The notes under the pieces were generated by a model that saw only the letters and a program-made list of their open reading frames with translations, had not been told where the DNA came from and did not search any database. From contig JAPOHD010000062.1 of the NCBI GenBank assembly GCA_026671195.1, positions 23,434 to 87,433 on the forward strand: 64,000 nt of DNA, in the 5' to 3' direction. Position numbers and translations under genes: made by a program. Below are positions 35,905 to 45,456 of the stretch, one piece after another. This DNA is from Draconibacterium aestuarii. Lineage in GTDB: Bacteria > Bacteroidota > Bacteroidia > Bacteroidales > Prolixibacteraceae. How positions within the stretch are numbered: the first letter of the stretch is position 1; every line of letters begins with the position of its first letter.

Positions 35905-37443
35905 ATGTTAGTTAAAACCTTCGGAAGTGCTGTTTTTGGAATCGATGCAACTACCATTACCATTGAAGTTGATGTTACCACCGGAATTAAATTCTTATTG
36001 GTTGGTTTGCCCGACAGCGCGGTTAAAGAGAGTCAGCAACGAATTGAGTCGGCCCTGCGTTTAAACGGATACAAATGGCCAAAGAAAAAGATTATCATAA
36101 ACATGGCTCCTGCCGATATCCGAAAAGAAGGATCGGCGTATGATTTGCCATTGGCAGCAGCGGTTTTGGCAGCTTCAAATCAAATTGATTCATCAGTACT
36201 TTCAAAATATATATTAATGGGCGAACTTTCGCTTGATGGTACCTTGCAACCGATTAAAGGTGTTTTGCCCATTGCCATAAATGCCCGAAAAGAGGGCTTC
36301 GAAGGTTTTATTCTTCCGAAACAAAATGCACGCGAAGCAGCAGTGGTAGATACATTAAAGGTTTATGGCGCAGAAAACATAAGCGAGGTGATTCATTTCC
36401 TGAATGGAGAAGAAAACCTGACTCCAACTATTATAGATACCCGAGCCGAGTTTTATGCACAGGTAAACAATAATCCACTCGATTTTTCGGATGTAAAAGG
36501 ACAGGAAAATGTGAAACGCGCCCTGGAAATTGCCGCTGCCGGAAGTCATAATATCATTTTGGTTGGTCCACCCGGTTCCGGGAAAACCATGTTGGCGAAA
36601 CGAATTCCAACGGTGCTTCCACCCTTTTCGTTAAAGGAAGCTCTGGAAACCACCAAAATTCATTCGGTAGTTGGAAAAATTGACAAAGAAACTTCGTTGA
36701 TGACACGCCGCCCCTTTCGTAGTCCGCACCATACTATTTCCGATGTGGCTTTGGTCGGCGGCGGAAATTATCCGCAACCGGGAGAAATTTCGCTCGCGCA
36801 CAATGGCGTACTTTTTCTAGATGAATTACCGGAATTTAAAAGAACGGTTTTGGAAGTGATGCGGCAACCCCTGGAAGATCGGAATATTACCATATCGAGG
36901 GCAAAATTTTCGGTGGAATACCCGGCCAGTTTTATGTTGGTGGCATCAATGAATCCATGTCCTTGCGGCTATTACAACCATCCTACAAAAGAGTGTGTCT
37001 GTGCTCCGGGTGTAGTGCAAAAATACCTCAATAAAATCTCAGGGCCTCTGCTCGATCGTATTGATATTCACCTCGAGGTCGTTCCTGTTCCATTCAAAAA
37101 ACTTTCAGAAATGGAGTCGTCTGAAAATAGTGAAGCTGTTCGTTTAAGGGTTTTGCAGGCACGTAAAATTCAGGAAGAACGATTTGAGGAGAACAAAGGA
37201 GTGTATGCCAACGCACAAATGAGTTCGAAGTTAATTCGCGAGCATGTTATTTTAGATGACGAAAGCCACGAATTAATTAAGAATGCAATGGATCGACTGG
37301 GACTTTCAGCCCGGGCCTACGATCGTATTTTAAAAGTAGCCCGAACAATTGCCGATTTGGAAGGAGTGGAGAGTGTGCAAGCCGATCATTTATCCGAAGC
37401 AATCCATTACCGAAGTTTGGATCGCGAGAATTGGGGAGGGTGA
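35905..37443 (+). CDS. comM: YifB/ComM family Mg-chelatase-like AAA ATPase
   Basis: Hexameric helicase-like ATPase; in Vibrio ComM promotes branch migration during integration of transformed DNA. The N-terminal ChlI-like domain has LVGLPDSAVKESQQRI and MAPADIRKEGSAYDLPLA; the AAA core has GPPGSGKTMLAKR (about 217-229), FRSPHHTISD, and Walker B LFLDELPEF; a cysteine cluster CPCGYYNHPTKECVC (about 352-366) may bind zinc. Length 512 is full. It is widespread in bacteria, so natural competence should not be inferred from it alone. Confidence 0.94.
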   Translation: MLVKTFGSAVFGIDATTITIEVDVTTGIKFLLVGLPDSAVKESQQRIESALRLNGYKWPKKKIIINMAPADIRKEGSAYDLPLAAAVLAASNQIDSSVLSKYILMGELSLDGTLQPIKGVLPIAINARKEGFEGFILPKQNAREAAVVDTLKVYGAENISEVIHFLNGEENLTPTIIDTRAEFYAQVNNNPLDFSDVKGQENVKRALEIAAAGSHNIILVGPPGSGKTMLAKRIPTVLPPFSLKEALETTKIHSVVGKIDKETSLMTRRPFRSPHHTISDVALVGGGNYPQPGEISLAHNGVLFLDELPEFKRTVLEVMRQPLEDRNITISRAKFSVEYPASFMLVASMNPCPCGYYNHPTKECVCAPGVVQKYLNKISGPLLDRIDIHLEVVPVPFKKLSEMESSENSEAVRLRVLQARKIQEERFEENKGVYANAQMSSKLIREHVILDDESHELIKNAMDRLGLSARAYDRILKVARTIADLEGVESVQADHLSEAIHYRSLDRENWGG

Positions 37444-37509
37444 AGAAAGTGATCAGTCTCAGTTTCAGTTAGCAGTTTTACGAAAAAATCATAACTAAAT
37501 TAACTAACT

Positions 37510-38979
37510 ATGAATCAAAAGAAGTATCCGGTATCGAGAAGGGACTTTATCAAAGTTTCAGCAGCTACTACAGCTGCAGTTTCAACCATGAGTTTGGGAG
37601 CTTGTAATACAGAAGAGGTTCCGGCCCCCATGAAACGCCCATTTGGGAAGTTGGGCTTTAATGTAACAACACTTGGTTTGGGCGGGCAGGCTTCCATACA
37701 GTGGACACCCGAGGATGTTGATCCCGTTCCTATTATTCTAAAAGCATTTGAGTTGGGGGTAAACTATTTCGACACCTCAAATTTATATGCAAAAAGCCAG
37801 TTGCATTTTCATGCGGCTTTCGAAAAGCTGAACTTAATTCCTGGAAAAGAAAACTATAACAAAACACTGCGTGAATCAATTTGGTTAACCAGTAAAACCG
37901 GAATGCGCTGGGGAAAACCCGGTTGGCCCGAGCACGAAAACGTAAACAACTGGTCGAACGGGGAAAATGTAAAATGTGCTGTTGATGATGTGAAACGCTC
38001 GTTGACCCAAATTTTTGGAGATGGTGAAGGAAATTATCCGGAAGGCGCCTATTTAGATATGGTACTTTGCCACACACTGCATAATACCGATGAAGTAGAT
38101 GTGCTTTACGAAGGACTGGAAACACCTCTAAATCCGGATGGTAATTTTGGAGCATTAGTTGCCCTGCGCGATTTGAGAGACGGAACAAATCATACCGGGA
38201 TGAATCCGAAAGAGGAAAAGCTTATAAAACACATAGGATTTTCAGGTCATGCCAATCCGCCGGCCATGATGGACATGATTCAGCGCGACGAATACGGAAT
38301 TTTGGATGGAATTTTGATTGCGATTAATGCCAACGACAAAACAAAAATGAACATGCAGCACAATGTAATTCCGATTGCCGAGGCAAAAGGAATGGGGGTA
38401 ATCGGCATGAAAGTTTTTGCCGATGCTGCCATGTATCATAAAGAACCGCGTTGGTCGCAAACACCCGAAGATGTTTTTCGAGAAATTGGCACAGCTGAAT
38501 TACCAAGCAAGCCGCTAATTGAATACTCGCTATCAACACCGGGTGTTCATACATTAATTATTGGTATTGGTCATATTGATGAGGATCCGATGAAATGCCA
38601 GCTGGTTCAGAATTTTTATGCAGCCCAAATTACTCCGGATGGAATGAGTGCCGACGAGCGTAAACGGATTGAGGAACAGGCCAAAGCAGTAAAACCAAAG
38701 AGTAACTATTTTCAGGCTATAGATAAGGAAAAGCTTTCAACTCCAAGAGATCTAAAACTCGAAGCGAACAAACTAACATGGCAGTCAGCCCTTGCTGATG
38801 AAGAGCCCATTTCTCATTACGAAATAATGGTGAATGGGCAACTGGTGGGAAAAGTGGAACACAAACCGCAGCTTCTTAAAAGTAAACCGTTCGGATTTGA
38901 TTTAAAGGAGCATGGCAAAGAAATAATTGTGGTGGCGGTTGACAAAGCCGGTAACCGGTCAGAAAAATTGGTGGTTTAA
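37510..38979 (+). CDS. Tat-exported aldo/keto reductase-like lipoprotein
   Basis: An NADPH-dependent aldo/keto reductase fold with a twin-arginine signal, SRRDFIKVSAA (9-19), and a lipobox-like SLGAC (28-32), so it is exported folded, probably with bound cofactor, and lipid-anchored. The barrel starts with RPFGKLGFNVTTLGLGG; the active-site Asp and Tyr are in YFDTSNLY and the lysine in TSKTG. The C-terminal 90 residues (about 400-489) look like a fibronectin III-type domain (DLKLEANKLTWQS, YEIMVNG, VAVDKAGNRS). Substrate unknown; related secreted oxidoreductases act on sugars. The Tat genes tatA and tatC are in this window. Confidence 0.85.
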   Translation: MNQKKYPVSRRDFIKVSAATTAAVSTMSLGACNTEEVPAPMKRPFGKLGFNVTTLGLGGQASIQWTPEDVDPVPIILKAFELGVNYFDTSNLYAKSQLHFHAAFEKLNLIPGKENYNKTLRESIWLTSKTGMRWGKPGWPEHENVNNWSNGENVKCAVDDVKRSLTQIFGDGEGNYPEGAYLDMVLCHTLHNTDEVDVLYEGLETPLNPDGNFGALVALRDLRDGTNHTGMNPKEEKLIKHIGFSGHANPPAMMDMIQRDEYGILDGILIAINANDKTKMNMQHNVIPIAEAKGMGVIGMKVFADAAMYHKEPRWSQTPEDVFREIGTAELPSKPLIEYSLSTPGVHTLIIGIGHIDEDPMKCQLVQNFYAAQITPDGMSADERKRIEEQAKAVKPKSNYFQAIDKEKLSTPRDLKLEANKLTWQSALADEEPISHYEIMVNGQLVGKVEHKPQLLKSKPFGFDLKEHGKEIIVVAVDKAGNRSEKLVV

Positions 38980-39062
38980 TGAAATATTAATCCGATGGTT
39001 GCCGAATTTTGAACATATTTGCATACTATTGGTTTCAGTAAGAAAAACAAAAAATAAACTAT

Positions 39063-39728
39063 ATGGTAGATAGAATCTCGGATCCCATCGGACGATTAAT
39101 GGGACTTCGTTATAAATCGCATCCTTGGCATGGTGTCTTTATTGGAGAAAAGGCGCCGGAAGAATTAACTGCTTTTATCGAGGTGGTTTCAACAGATACT
39201 GTAAAATACGAAATTGACAAAGACAGTGGTTATTTACGCATCGACCGGCCACAAAAATATTCGAATGTAGTACCGGCACTCTATGGTTTTATTCCGCAAA
39301 CATTTTGCGGGAATAAAGTTGGAGAATATTGCAGTGAAAAAACCGGGAAAAAGGGAATTATCGGGGATGGTGATCCCATCGATATTTGTGTTTTAACGGA
39401 GAAGAATATTGCACATGGAGATCTTTTGGTAAACGCAATTCCAATTGGAGGTTTTCGAATGATAGATGGAAACGAAGCCGATGATAAAATTATTGCAGTA
39501 CTTCGGAATGATACGGTTTATGGTCACTTTAAGGATATTTCGGAGGTGCCTGCAATTGTAATTCAACGTTTGGAACATTACTTTTTAACTTACAAAGATA
39601 TGCCCGGCGAAGAAAAAGATACTGAAATTGCCGGTTCTTATAATGCTGAAGAAGCACACGAAGTAATTAAACGTTCGGTGGCAGATTATAACGACAAGTT
39701 TGCAAATCTTGGAAAGTTACTTTCTTAG
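39063..39728 (+). CDS. ppa: Inorganic pyrophosphatase
   Basis: Family I soluble pyrophosphatase hydrolysing PPi to phosphate, driving biosynthesis. KYEIDKDSGYLRIDRP (about 50-65) and the metal-binding GDGDPIDICVL (about 101-111) are the family motifs. At 221 residues it is longer than the bacterial 175-residue form, with about 40 extra N-terminal residues, a version seen in Bacteroidota. Ends in a strong bidirectional terminator. Confidence 0.92.
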   Translation: MVDRISDPIGRLMGLRYKSHPWHGVFIGEKAPEELTAFIEVVSTDTVKYEIDKDSGYLRIDRPQKYSNVVPALYGFIPQTFCGNKVGEYCSEKTGKKGIIGDGDPIDICVLTEKNIAHGDLLVNAIPIGGFRMIDGNEADDKIIAVLRNDTVYGHFKDISEVPAIVIQRLEHYFLTYKDMPGEEKDTEIAGSYNAEEAHEVIKRSVADYNDKFANLGKLLS

Positions 39729-39741
39729 GTACTTAATGCAT

Positions 39742-39779
39742 AAAAAATGCCGGATTGTAATTTCAGTCCGGCATTTTTG
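39742..39779. terminator. Bidirectional terminator between ppa and the M14 peptidase gene
   Basis: AAAAATGCCGGA and TCCGGCATTTTT form a perfect 12-base-pair stem with a 12-base loop, placed between convergent genes. Confidence 0.93.
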
Positions 39780-39809
39780 TATTCCACATTGTGATTAAAA
39801 TTTTTACTC

Positions 39810-41549
39810 TTAATATATTCTCCCAACCGGATATCGCTCAAACGATTTTTCAGCCCATTCGGTGTTATTGTAAATGTAAGCCAGTTGTGCCCTGTGGTTT
39901 TTTGCAAATTCCGGATCTGACTTTTGTTTGGCTTCAAATTCTTTTTTGAATTCTGGGTGTTCATCCAGGTATTTTAACGCATTTTCTTCAAAACCATACG
40001 ACGAAAAATATTCGCGTGCATCCAGAATATTATCAAAGAAATTCCATCTGAAAAACGAGTCGCGTGCTTTGGGTTCAAGTGTTTCAATCAGGTATCTTAT
40101 CTTTTTCTGCCGAACAGGGATTACCAAATCTCCTGCATTATAATTTATTCTCTGAATCTCTGATCTTGTAAGAACCTTATCGTGAAAATAATGCCCGTTA
40201 TATGGGATTTTAGCATTGGAATATTCTTCAATGTAATCTATTTCAACCTCAATTGTGGTGTCATTCTGTAAGGTGCTAAATTCAATTCCATTCCGGATTA
40301 ATTGGTCCACTACCGATTTCCAGGCTTGTGGTAATATATAATATTCCGGAATTATTATCTCTTCAGTTGGCGAGTAAACGTCAAAAAATTTAATCTCTTC
40401 GGTGTAAGGTTTCGTTTTGTTGTAACCAAAACGAGGCAAGCCACTTACAGGGCTAATTTGTTTTTCATCAACTTCATAACCTTTAAATTCAATCATTCTG
40501 AATTGGGTTGTATCCAGCTCAAAATTTATAGAATAGTTTTTGGCTGTCATCGATTCCTGGATCCCTTTTTCTCGGCTTTCGATAATCTCAGTTGAATGTT
40601 CGGCAGTAAAACGGGCAAGCATTTCAATAAACTGATAACACGACTTCACACGGTCGGGGTAATCTTTGTAAACATGGTTTTCGGTCATCATGCCGTACGA
40701 ATTAAACAAACTTGCATACCCCGACGAATATCTGCCGGTTTCCTGTGTCATTTTAATACCACGTTTGGGGTCGGGATACATCCAACTAACATAGGGAATC
40801 AATTCATAATCGCCCTTTTTCATGTTGCTGAATAATCCGGGTAATAATTTCTCTCGAATAAATTGTTCCTGAGTTAGTGAAAACATATCGGGCTGAGGTG
40901 CAATTAAAGTAACACTATATTGATGTTCCGAGCCATTGGTGGTGTGCGTGTCTAAAAATACATCGGGATCCCATTTGGTGAAAAGTACATTGAAATTTTT
41001 GGCGTTCTCCGAGTCGCATTTTAAAAAGTCGCGGTTTAAGTCGTAATTCCCGGCATTCCCTCTGAACCCGGTTTCGTAAGGTGTGGTTTGTCCCGAGCGG
41101 TTGTAGGCACTTCGGTTTAACAATCCGCCAACGCTGTACGCCGGAATAATTATAATTACTGTGTTGTCAAGAATTTCAGCAAGGCCATCCTTATTACGAA
41201 GAATGTTATCGGCAAATTCCAGACTGGCATCAATCCCACAGGGCTCGCCGGCATGAATTCCATTGTTTATCAACAAAACTGTTTTGCCTTGTGCTTTAAT
41301 TTTTTCTGGATTAAATTCTTTTTCGTTATTAATGATAAAGGTGTGGAGTGGTTTTCCGCTGTCGGTTAATCCGTTTTCAACGAGTATGGCATTTTCATAG
41401 TGTGAATCGAGCAACTGAAACATCTCAATTATTTCGTAATAAGTTGGGGTGTAGTTTTGTTCGTATTTAAGATTTATGAAAGTGTTTTGAGCAAATGATA
41501 AAATGCATAAACCAATCAAAACAATTGTTAGTGAGAATTTTAATTTCAT
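39810..41549 (-). CDS. Secreted M14-family zinc carboxypeptidase
   Basis: A 579-residue exported metallopeptidase. A signal peptide (1-20, ending LSFAQ) is followed by the M14 zinc site: HAGEPCG (about 98-104) with the first His and Glu ligands, GGLLNRSAYNRS and the arginine-rich NYDLNRDF for substrate carboxylate binding, and LDTHTTNG with the third zinc ligand. A glutamate in MMTENHVYK is a candidate general base. The C-terminal 250 residues are of unknown fold. It likely degrades peptides in the periplasm or outside the cell. Confidence 0.88.
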   Translation of the reverse strand: MKLKFSLTIVLIGLCILSFAQNTFINLKYEQNYTPTYYEIIEMFQLLDSHYENAILVENGLTDSGKPLHTFIINNEKEFNPEKIKAQGKTVLLINNGIHAGEPCGIDASLEFADNILRNKDGLAEILDNTVIIIIPAYSVGGLLNRSAYNRSGQTTPYETGFRGNAGNYDLNRDFLKCDSENAKNFNVLFTKWDPDVFLDTHTTNGSEHQYSVTLIAPQPDMFSLTQEQFIREKLLPGLFSNMKKGDYELIPYVSWMYPDPKRGIKMTQETGRYSSGYASLFNSYGMMTENHVYKDYPDRVKSCYQFIEMLARFTAEHSTEIIESREKGIQESMTAKNYSINFELDTTQFRMIEFKGYEVDEKQISPVSGLPRFGYNKTKPYTEEIKFFDVYSPTEEIIIPEYYILPQAWKSVVDQLIRNGIEFSTLQNDTTIEVEIDYIEEYSNAKIPYNGHYFHDKVLTRSEIQRINYNAGDLVIPVRQKKIRYLIETLEPKARDSFFRWNFFDNILDAREYFSSYGFEENALKYLDEHPEFKKEFEAKQKSDPEFAKNHRAQLAYIYNNTEWAEKSFERYPVGRIY

Positions 41550-41680
41550 TTAGAGTCGATTTATCAGGTGGCTTATCTTGTGAAAGTTTGAGCCAGCTTT
41601 GAGCTACTTTGTGGCTCGTTTACAACAAAAACCACATTGTAATTTCACAAGGCATTTTAAAGTTTAAATAAAAGAGGAAA

Positions 41681-42187
41681 CTATTTTCGTTCCAAATCTA
41701 AATAGGAATACTCAAAATTGTTTTTTTCGTCCTTCAGATCTTCGCGTGAATTTTCGTTCCATTCAGAGTAATTGATTTCGGGAAAGAATACGTCGGCTTC
41801 AAAAGGTTTGTGTACCAATGTTAAGTAGAGTTTTCCGGCAACGGGATAAAATTGCCTGTATATCATTCCTCCTCCGATAACAAAAGCCTCTTCTTCCGCT
41901 TGCACTTTTTTTATGGCTTCATCAATCGAAAAAACAGTTTCACAGCCCGGAAATACATCGTCCGGGTTGTCGGTAATTACAATGTGACGACGATTGGGTA
42001 AGGGCCATTTGGGCAACGAAAGTAACGTGTTTCTGCCCATTATAATGGTGTGTCCACTGGTTATTTCCTTAAATCGCTTTAGATCGTTCGGAAGATGAAA
42101 TAGTAGATCGTTGTTTTTACCAATGGCAAAATTTTCTGCGATGGCAACTATTATGGATATGTTTTTCTGAATGCTTGTCATTTTCAT
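41681..42187 (-). CDS. folA: Dihydrofolate reductase
   Basis: Regenerates tetrahydrofolate after thymidylate synthesis. Visible are IIVAIAENFAIGKNNDLLFHLPNDLKRFK in outline (IGKNN, the Met20-type loop, and the catalytic acid in LPND), GHTIIMGRNTLLS for NADPH binding and the FVIGGGMIYRQFYP loop. It follows thyA by 21 bases on the same strand, the classical pairing. An alternative ATG two codons later is possible. Confidence 0.96.
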   Translation of the reverse strand: MKMTSIQKNISIIVAIAENFAIGKNNDLLFHLPNDLKRFKEITSGHTIIMGRNTLLSLPKWPLPNRRHIVITDNPDDVFPGCETVFSIDEAIKKVQAEEEAFVIGGGMIYRQFYPVAGKLYLTLVHKPFEADVFFPEINYSEWNENSREDLKDEKNNFEYSYLDLERK

Positions 42188-42208
42188 GAAATCTACTTGG
42201 TAAAAATT

Positions 42209-43003
42209 TTAAACGGCCACTGCTCCTTTAATATGCGGGTGCGATTGGTACCCAATTAATTCAAAATCTTCGTATTTAAAATCAAAAATACTTTTTACAT
42301 CTGGATTGATTTTCATTGTTGGCAGCGGGTAGGGTTCGCGAGTAAGCTGAAGTTTAACCTGATCGATGTGGTTCGAGTAGATGTGCACATCGCCAAAAGT
42401 ATGCACAAAATCTCCGGGTTGAAGTCCCGTTGCCTGTGCCATCATCATGGTTAAAAGCGCGTATGAAGCAATATTAAAAGGAACGCCCAAAAACACATCG
42501 GCACTGCGTTGGTAGAGCTGACACGAAAGTTTTCCATCAGCCACATAAAACTGGAAAAGTATATGGCAGGGAGGTAAATTCATTTTATCAAGTTCGCCAA
42601 CATTCCATGCACTAACCAAGTGGCGACGCGAATCAGGATTGTTTTTAATCGATTCCAGAACAGTACTAATCTGGTCGATGTGTTTGCCATTGGGAGTGGG
42701 CCAGCTTCGCCACTGGTAACCATAAATATGTCCCAGGTTGCCATCGTCATCTGCCCATTCGTTCCAAATGCGAACTCCGTGATCTTGTAAATATTTTACA
42801 TTGGTATCGCCCTTTAAAAACCAAAGTAATTCGTAAACGATAGATTTTAAATGCAGTCTTTTGGTGGTTACCATGGGAAACCCTTCACTTAAATCAAATC
42901 GCATTTGATGACCAAAACGGCTGACTGTGCCTGTTCGGGTGCGGTCTTCTTTTACGGTACCCTTCTCTATAATCGTCTCCAATAAATCTAAATACTGCCT
43001 CAT
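42209..43003 (-). CDS. thyA: Thymidylate synthase
   Basis: Makes dTMP from dUMP using methylene-tetrahydrofolate. The 264 residues are the standard length. [17 protein letters not shown] near the start binds phosphate, the catalytic cysteine is in [12 protein letters not shown] (about 143-154), and [20 protein letters not shown] binds dUMP. Expressed with folA as a two-gene operon. Confidence 0.98.
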   Translation of the reverse strand: MRQYLDLLETIIEKGTVKEDRTRTGTVSRFGHQMRFDLSEGFPMVTTKRLHLKSIVYELLWFLKGDTNVKYLQDHGVRIWNEWADDDGNLGHIYGYQWRSWPTPNGKHIDQISTVLESIKNNPDSRRHLVSAWNVGELDKMNLPPCHILFQFYVADGKLSCQLYQRSADVFLGVPFNIASYALLTMMMAQATGLQPGDFVHTFGDVHIYSNHIDQVKLQLTREPYPLPTMKINPDVKSIFDFKYEDFELIGYQSHPHIKGAVAV

Positions 43004-43100
43004 AATCTCTCAATTTCCTGCAAAAATAAAGTTTTGAAAAATGTAGTATAAGAATTGATACATTTAAATATCCACAAAAGTTCAGAGTTGTTAACTCCAA

Positions 43101-43133
43101 TTGCATTTCGAACAAGGAATGACAGAGAAATTG
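43101..43133 (+). repeat. Degenerate copy of the TGTCATTTCG dispersed element
   Basis: TTGCATTTCGAACAAGGAAT followed by GACAGAGAAATTG aligns with the left half of the element at 48117. A small GTGCAA/TTGCAC hairpin lies just after it (43145-43165) without a T-run. Confidence 0.4.
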
Positions 43134-43183
43134 TACGCCAGGATGTGCAATCATACAGGTTGCACGATGTGAACTGCCTGAAT

Positions 43184-43996
43184 TTATTCTTTCCCCGGAT
43201 TTAATACTGATCCACATTTTTTGCAGAAAACAGCATACTTGTCGTGTGTGGGGAAAAGGCAATTCGGACAAACCTGTGTGTTTTCGTCCTTCGTTGGATT
43301 TAAGATTTCGGCAGTTATAATTCCGGTAGGTACCGCAATTATTGCATAGCCCATAATCATTACAATACTTGCAATAAATTGTCCGAAAGGTGTTTCCGGG
43401 CTAATGTCGCCATAACCAACAGTGGTTAGAGTTACTATTGCCCAATATATTCCGCGTGGAATACTTGAAAAACCATGTTCCGGCCCTTCAACCAAATACA
43501 TAACTGTGCCAATAATAATCACCAAAATTATTACGAAGAAAATAAAGACACTAATTTTTGCACGACTTGCCCAAAGTGCTTTTGCCAGTAACCGACCGGC
43601 CTGGGTGTAGCGTGTTAGTTTAAATATTCTGAAGATTCGCAATAAACGAAGGATTCGGATAACAACCAGACTATGCGAGCCAACCACAATTAATCCAATG
43701 TAGGTGGGTAAAACCGATAGGAAATCGATAATACCATAGAAACTGAAAATGTAACGAAATGGTTTTTTTACAATGGCAATTCGAAGCAGGTATTCAATGG
43801 TGAAAATACCGGTAATAAGCCATTCCAGAATGTGTAAAAGCTGCCGGTGGTTGGTACTGATTGCTTCAACACTTTCGAGCATAACCAAAGCAACACTTAT
43901 CAGAATAACAATCAAGAGTGCAATATCAAAAAGTTTCCCTGCGGGCGTGTCTGCCTCAAAAATTATTTCGTAAAGCTTTTGTTTGGTTTTGTTCAT
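43184..43996 (-). CDS. Voltage-gated-type potassium channel with C-terminal zinc ribbon
   Basis: A 270-residue six-helix cation channel. S1-S3 span about 20-110; S4 is ILRLLRIFRIFKL, with regularly spaced arginines for voltage sensing; the pore helix and filter are TLTTVGYGD (about 189-197), typical for K+; S6 follows. The cytoplasmic tail has CPNC and CKKC (about 242-262), a zinc-ribbon pattern, in place of the usual RCK or coiled-coil domain. It stands alone. Its channel selectivity is a family inference. Confidence 0.9.
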   Translation of the reverse strand: MNKTKQKLYEIIFEADTPAGKLFDIALLIVILISVALVMLESVEAISTNHRQLLHILEWLITGIFTIEYLLRIAIVKKPFRYIFSFYGIIDFLSVLPTYIGLIVVGSHSLVVIRILRLLRIFRIFKLTRYTQAGRLLAKALWASRAKISVFIFFVIILVIIIGTVMYLVEGPEHGFSSIPRGIYWAIVTLTTVGYGDISPETPFGQFIASIVMIMGYAIIAVPTGIITAEILNPTKDENTQVCPNCLFPTHDKYAVFCKKCGSVLNPGKE

Positions 43997-44053
43997 GCCT
44001 TTATAACTGAATAATAAATATACACTATTTCAGTTTTGATCGATGCTTTATTG

Positions 44054-44088
44054 CAAAAAAAAGCCTTCTCTGAAGAATAGAGAAGGCC
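44054..44088 (-). terminator. Terminator of ald
   Basis: GCCTTCTC and GAGAAGGC form an 8-base-pair hairpin with an A-run on its left, which becomes the U-tract on the minus-strand transcript, 22 bases after the ald stop. Confidence 0.88.
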
Positions 44089-44109
44089 CGAGAATTATTT
44101 TGGTTGGTT

Positions 44110-45222
44110 CTAAAGCACTGTTTCAACTTGCTGGTAAGGCAAATCAAAGGCTTCAGCAACACCTTTATAAACAACTTTGCCATCAACCACATTCAAGCCC
44201 TTGCGTAGCGATTCATTGTCGATACAAGCTTGTTTCCATCCTTTTTCCGCAATCTGAATGGCATACGGAAGCGTAGCATTGGTTAAAGCAATTGTTGAAG
44301 TTCGTGGGACTGCTCCCGGCATGTTGGCTACGCAATAATGTAAAACATCATCAATTACAAAAGTAGGATCGGCATGCGTTGTTGCTTTTGTGGTTTCAAA
44401 ACACCCTCCCTGATCAACAGCCACGTCAACCATAACTGTTCCAGGCCGCATAATTTTTAGCATGTCTTTGGTTACCAGATGTGGCGCCTTTGCCCCGGGA
44501 ATAAGAACTGCGCCAATAATAACGTCATGGGTTTGTACCATTTCACGAATATTGAATTCATTACTCATCATGGTTTTTACATTGGCTGGCATAATGTCGT
44601 CAAGGTAACGCAAGCGCTTCAGCGATACATCCATAATCGTAACATCAGCTCCTAAACCTGCAGCCATTTTTGCTGCTTCTGTTCCTACAATACCGCCACC
44701 AATAATTAGCACTTTTGCAGGAAGAACTCCAGGAACACCACCCAAAAGAACTCCGTAGCCGCCAAAGGTTTTTTCAAGATATTTTGCACCTTCCTGAACC
44801 GACATGCGGCCGGCAACCTCACTCATTGGAACTAATAACGGAAGTGAACGATCTGGTAATTCTACAGTTTCGTAAGCCAAACAGATTGATCCGTTTCCAA
44901 TCATTGCATTGGTTAATTCTTTACCTGATGCAAAATGGAAATAAGTATATAAAATCTGACCTTTTTTAATCCGTTTGTATTCCGATTCGATAGGTTCTTT
45001 TACTTTTATAATCATTTCAGCAATGGCATATACATCCTCAATTGTTGGAAGTATTTTAGCTCCTGCGTTAATGTAGTCTTCATCGGGGAAACCACTGCCG
45101 CTACCACCACCTGCCTGAACATAAACTTCGTGGCCCCGTTTTACTAGCTCTGCCGCTCCCGCCGGTGTTAGGGCAATGCGGTTTTCGTTGTTTTTAATTT
45201 CCTTTGGTACTCCAATTATCAT
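44110..45222 (-). CDS. ald: Alanine dehydrogenase
   Basis: NAD-dependent interconversion of L-alanine with pyruvate and ammonia. The 370 residues begin MIIGVPKEIKNNENRIALTP, typical of the family. The substrate-binding lysine is in IKVKEP (about 74) and the catalytic histidine in YFHFAS (about 96); the NAD loop is IIGGGIVGTEAAKMAAGLGA, named by GGGIVG; DVAVDQGGC and NMPGAVPRTST follow. It is transcribed alone. Confidence 0.96.
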   Translation of the reverse strand: MIIGVPKEIKNNENRIALTPAGAAELVKRGHEVYVQAGGGSGSGFPDEDYINAGAKILPTIEDVYAIAEMIIKVKEPIESEYKRIKKGQILYTYFHFASGKELTNAMIGNGSICLAYETVELPDRSLPLLVPMSEVAGRMSVQEGAKYLEKTFGGYGVLLGGVPGVLPAKVLIIGGGIVGTEAAKMAAGLGADVTIMDVSLKRLRYLDDIMPANVKTMMSNEFNIREMVQTHDVIIGAVLIPGAKAPHLVTKDMLKIMRPGTVMVDVAVDQGGCFETTKATTHADPTFVIDDVLHYCVANMPGAVPRTSTIALTNATLPYAIQIAEKGWKQACIDNESLRKGLNVVDGKVVYKGVAEAFDLPYQQVETVL

Positions 45223-45254
45223 ATCGAATGGTATTATGTATTATAAATTCTTTT

Positions 45255-45262
45255 CAAAAATA
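45255..45262 (-). promoter_or_regulatory. -7 promoter element for ald
   Basis: On the minus strand TATTTTTG matches TAnnTTTG, 33 bases before the ATG. A CAA on the plus strand at 45278 is too close (15 bases) to be an ideal -33 site. Confidence 0.45.
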
Positions 45263-45403
45263 GAAAGTAAGCTGATACAAAAACATGATAAAAATTTTAA
45301 ATTTTGCGGTAATACATAAAAAATAATATTGGAGGATCTGGTAGCTGATGGATTAGAAGTTAAGTTTATAATAAGGTTTCATATTGAAAAAAAATATAAA
45401 TTA

Positions 45404-45432
45404 TTGATTTCAGATTGATAGGTGTATATTTA
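45404..45432 (+). promoter_or_regulatory. Probable promoter for the 45457 aminotransferase gene
   Basis: TTG (45404-45406), an 18-base spacer and TATATTTA (45425-45432, seven of eight matches to TAnnTTTG). The predicted start near 45439 makes the ATG at 45457 the right start codon. Confidence 0.45.
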
Positions 45433-45456
45433 CGCCTTATAAATATATTATACAAC

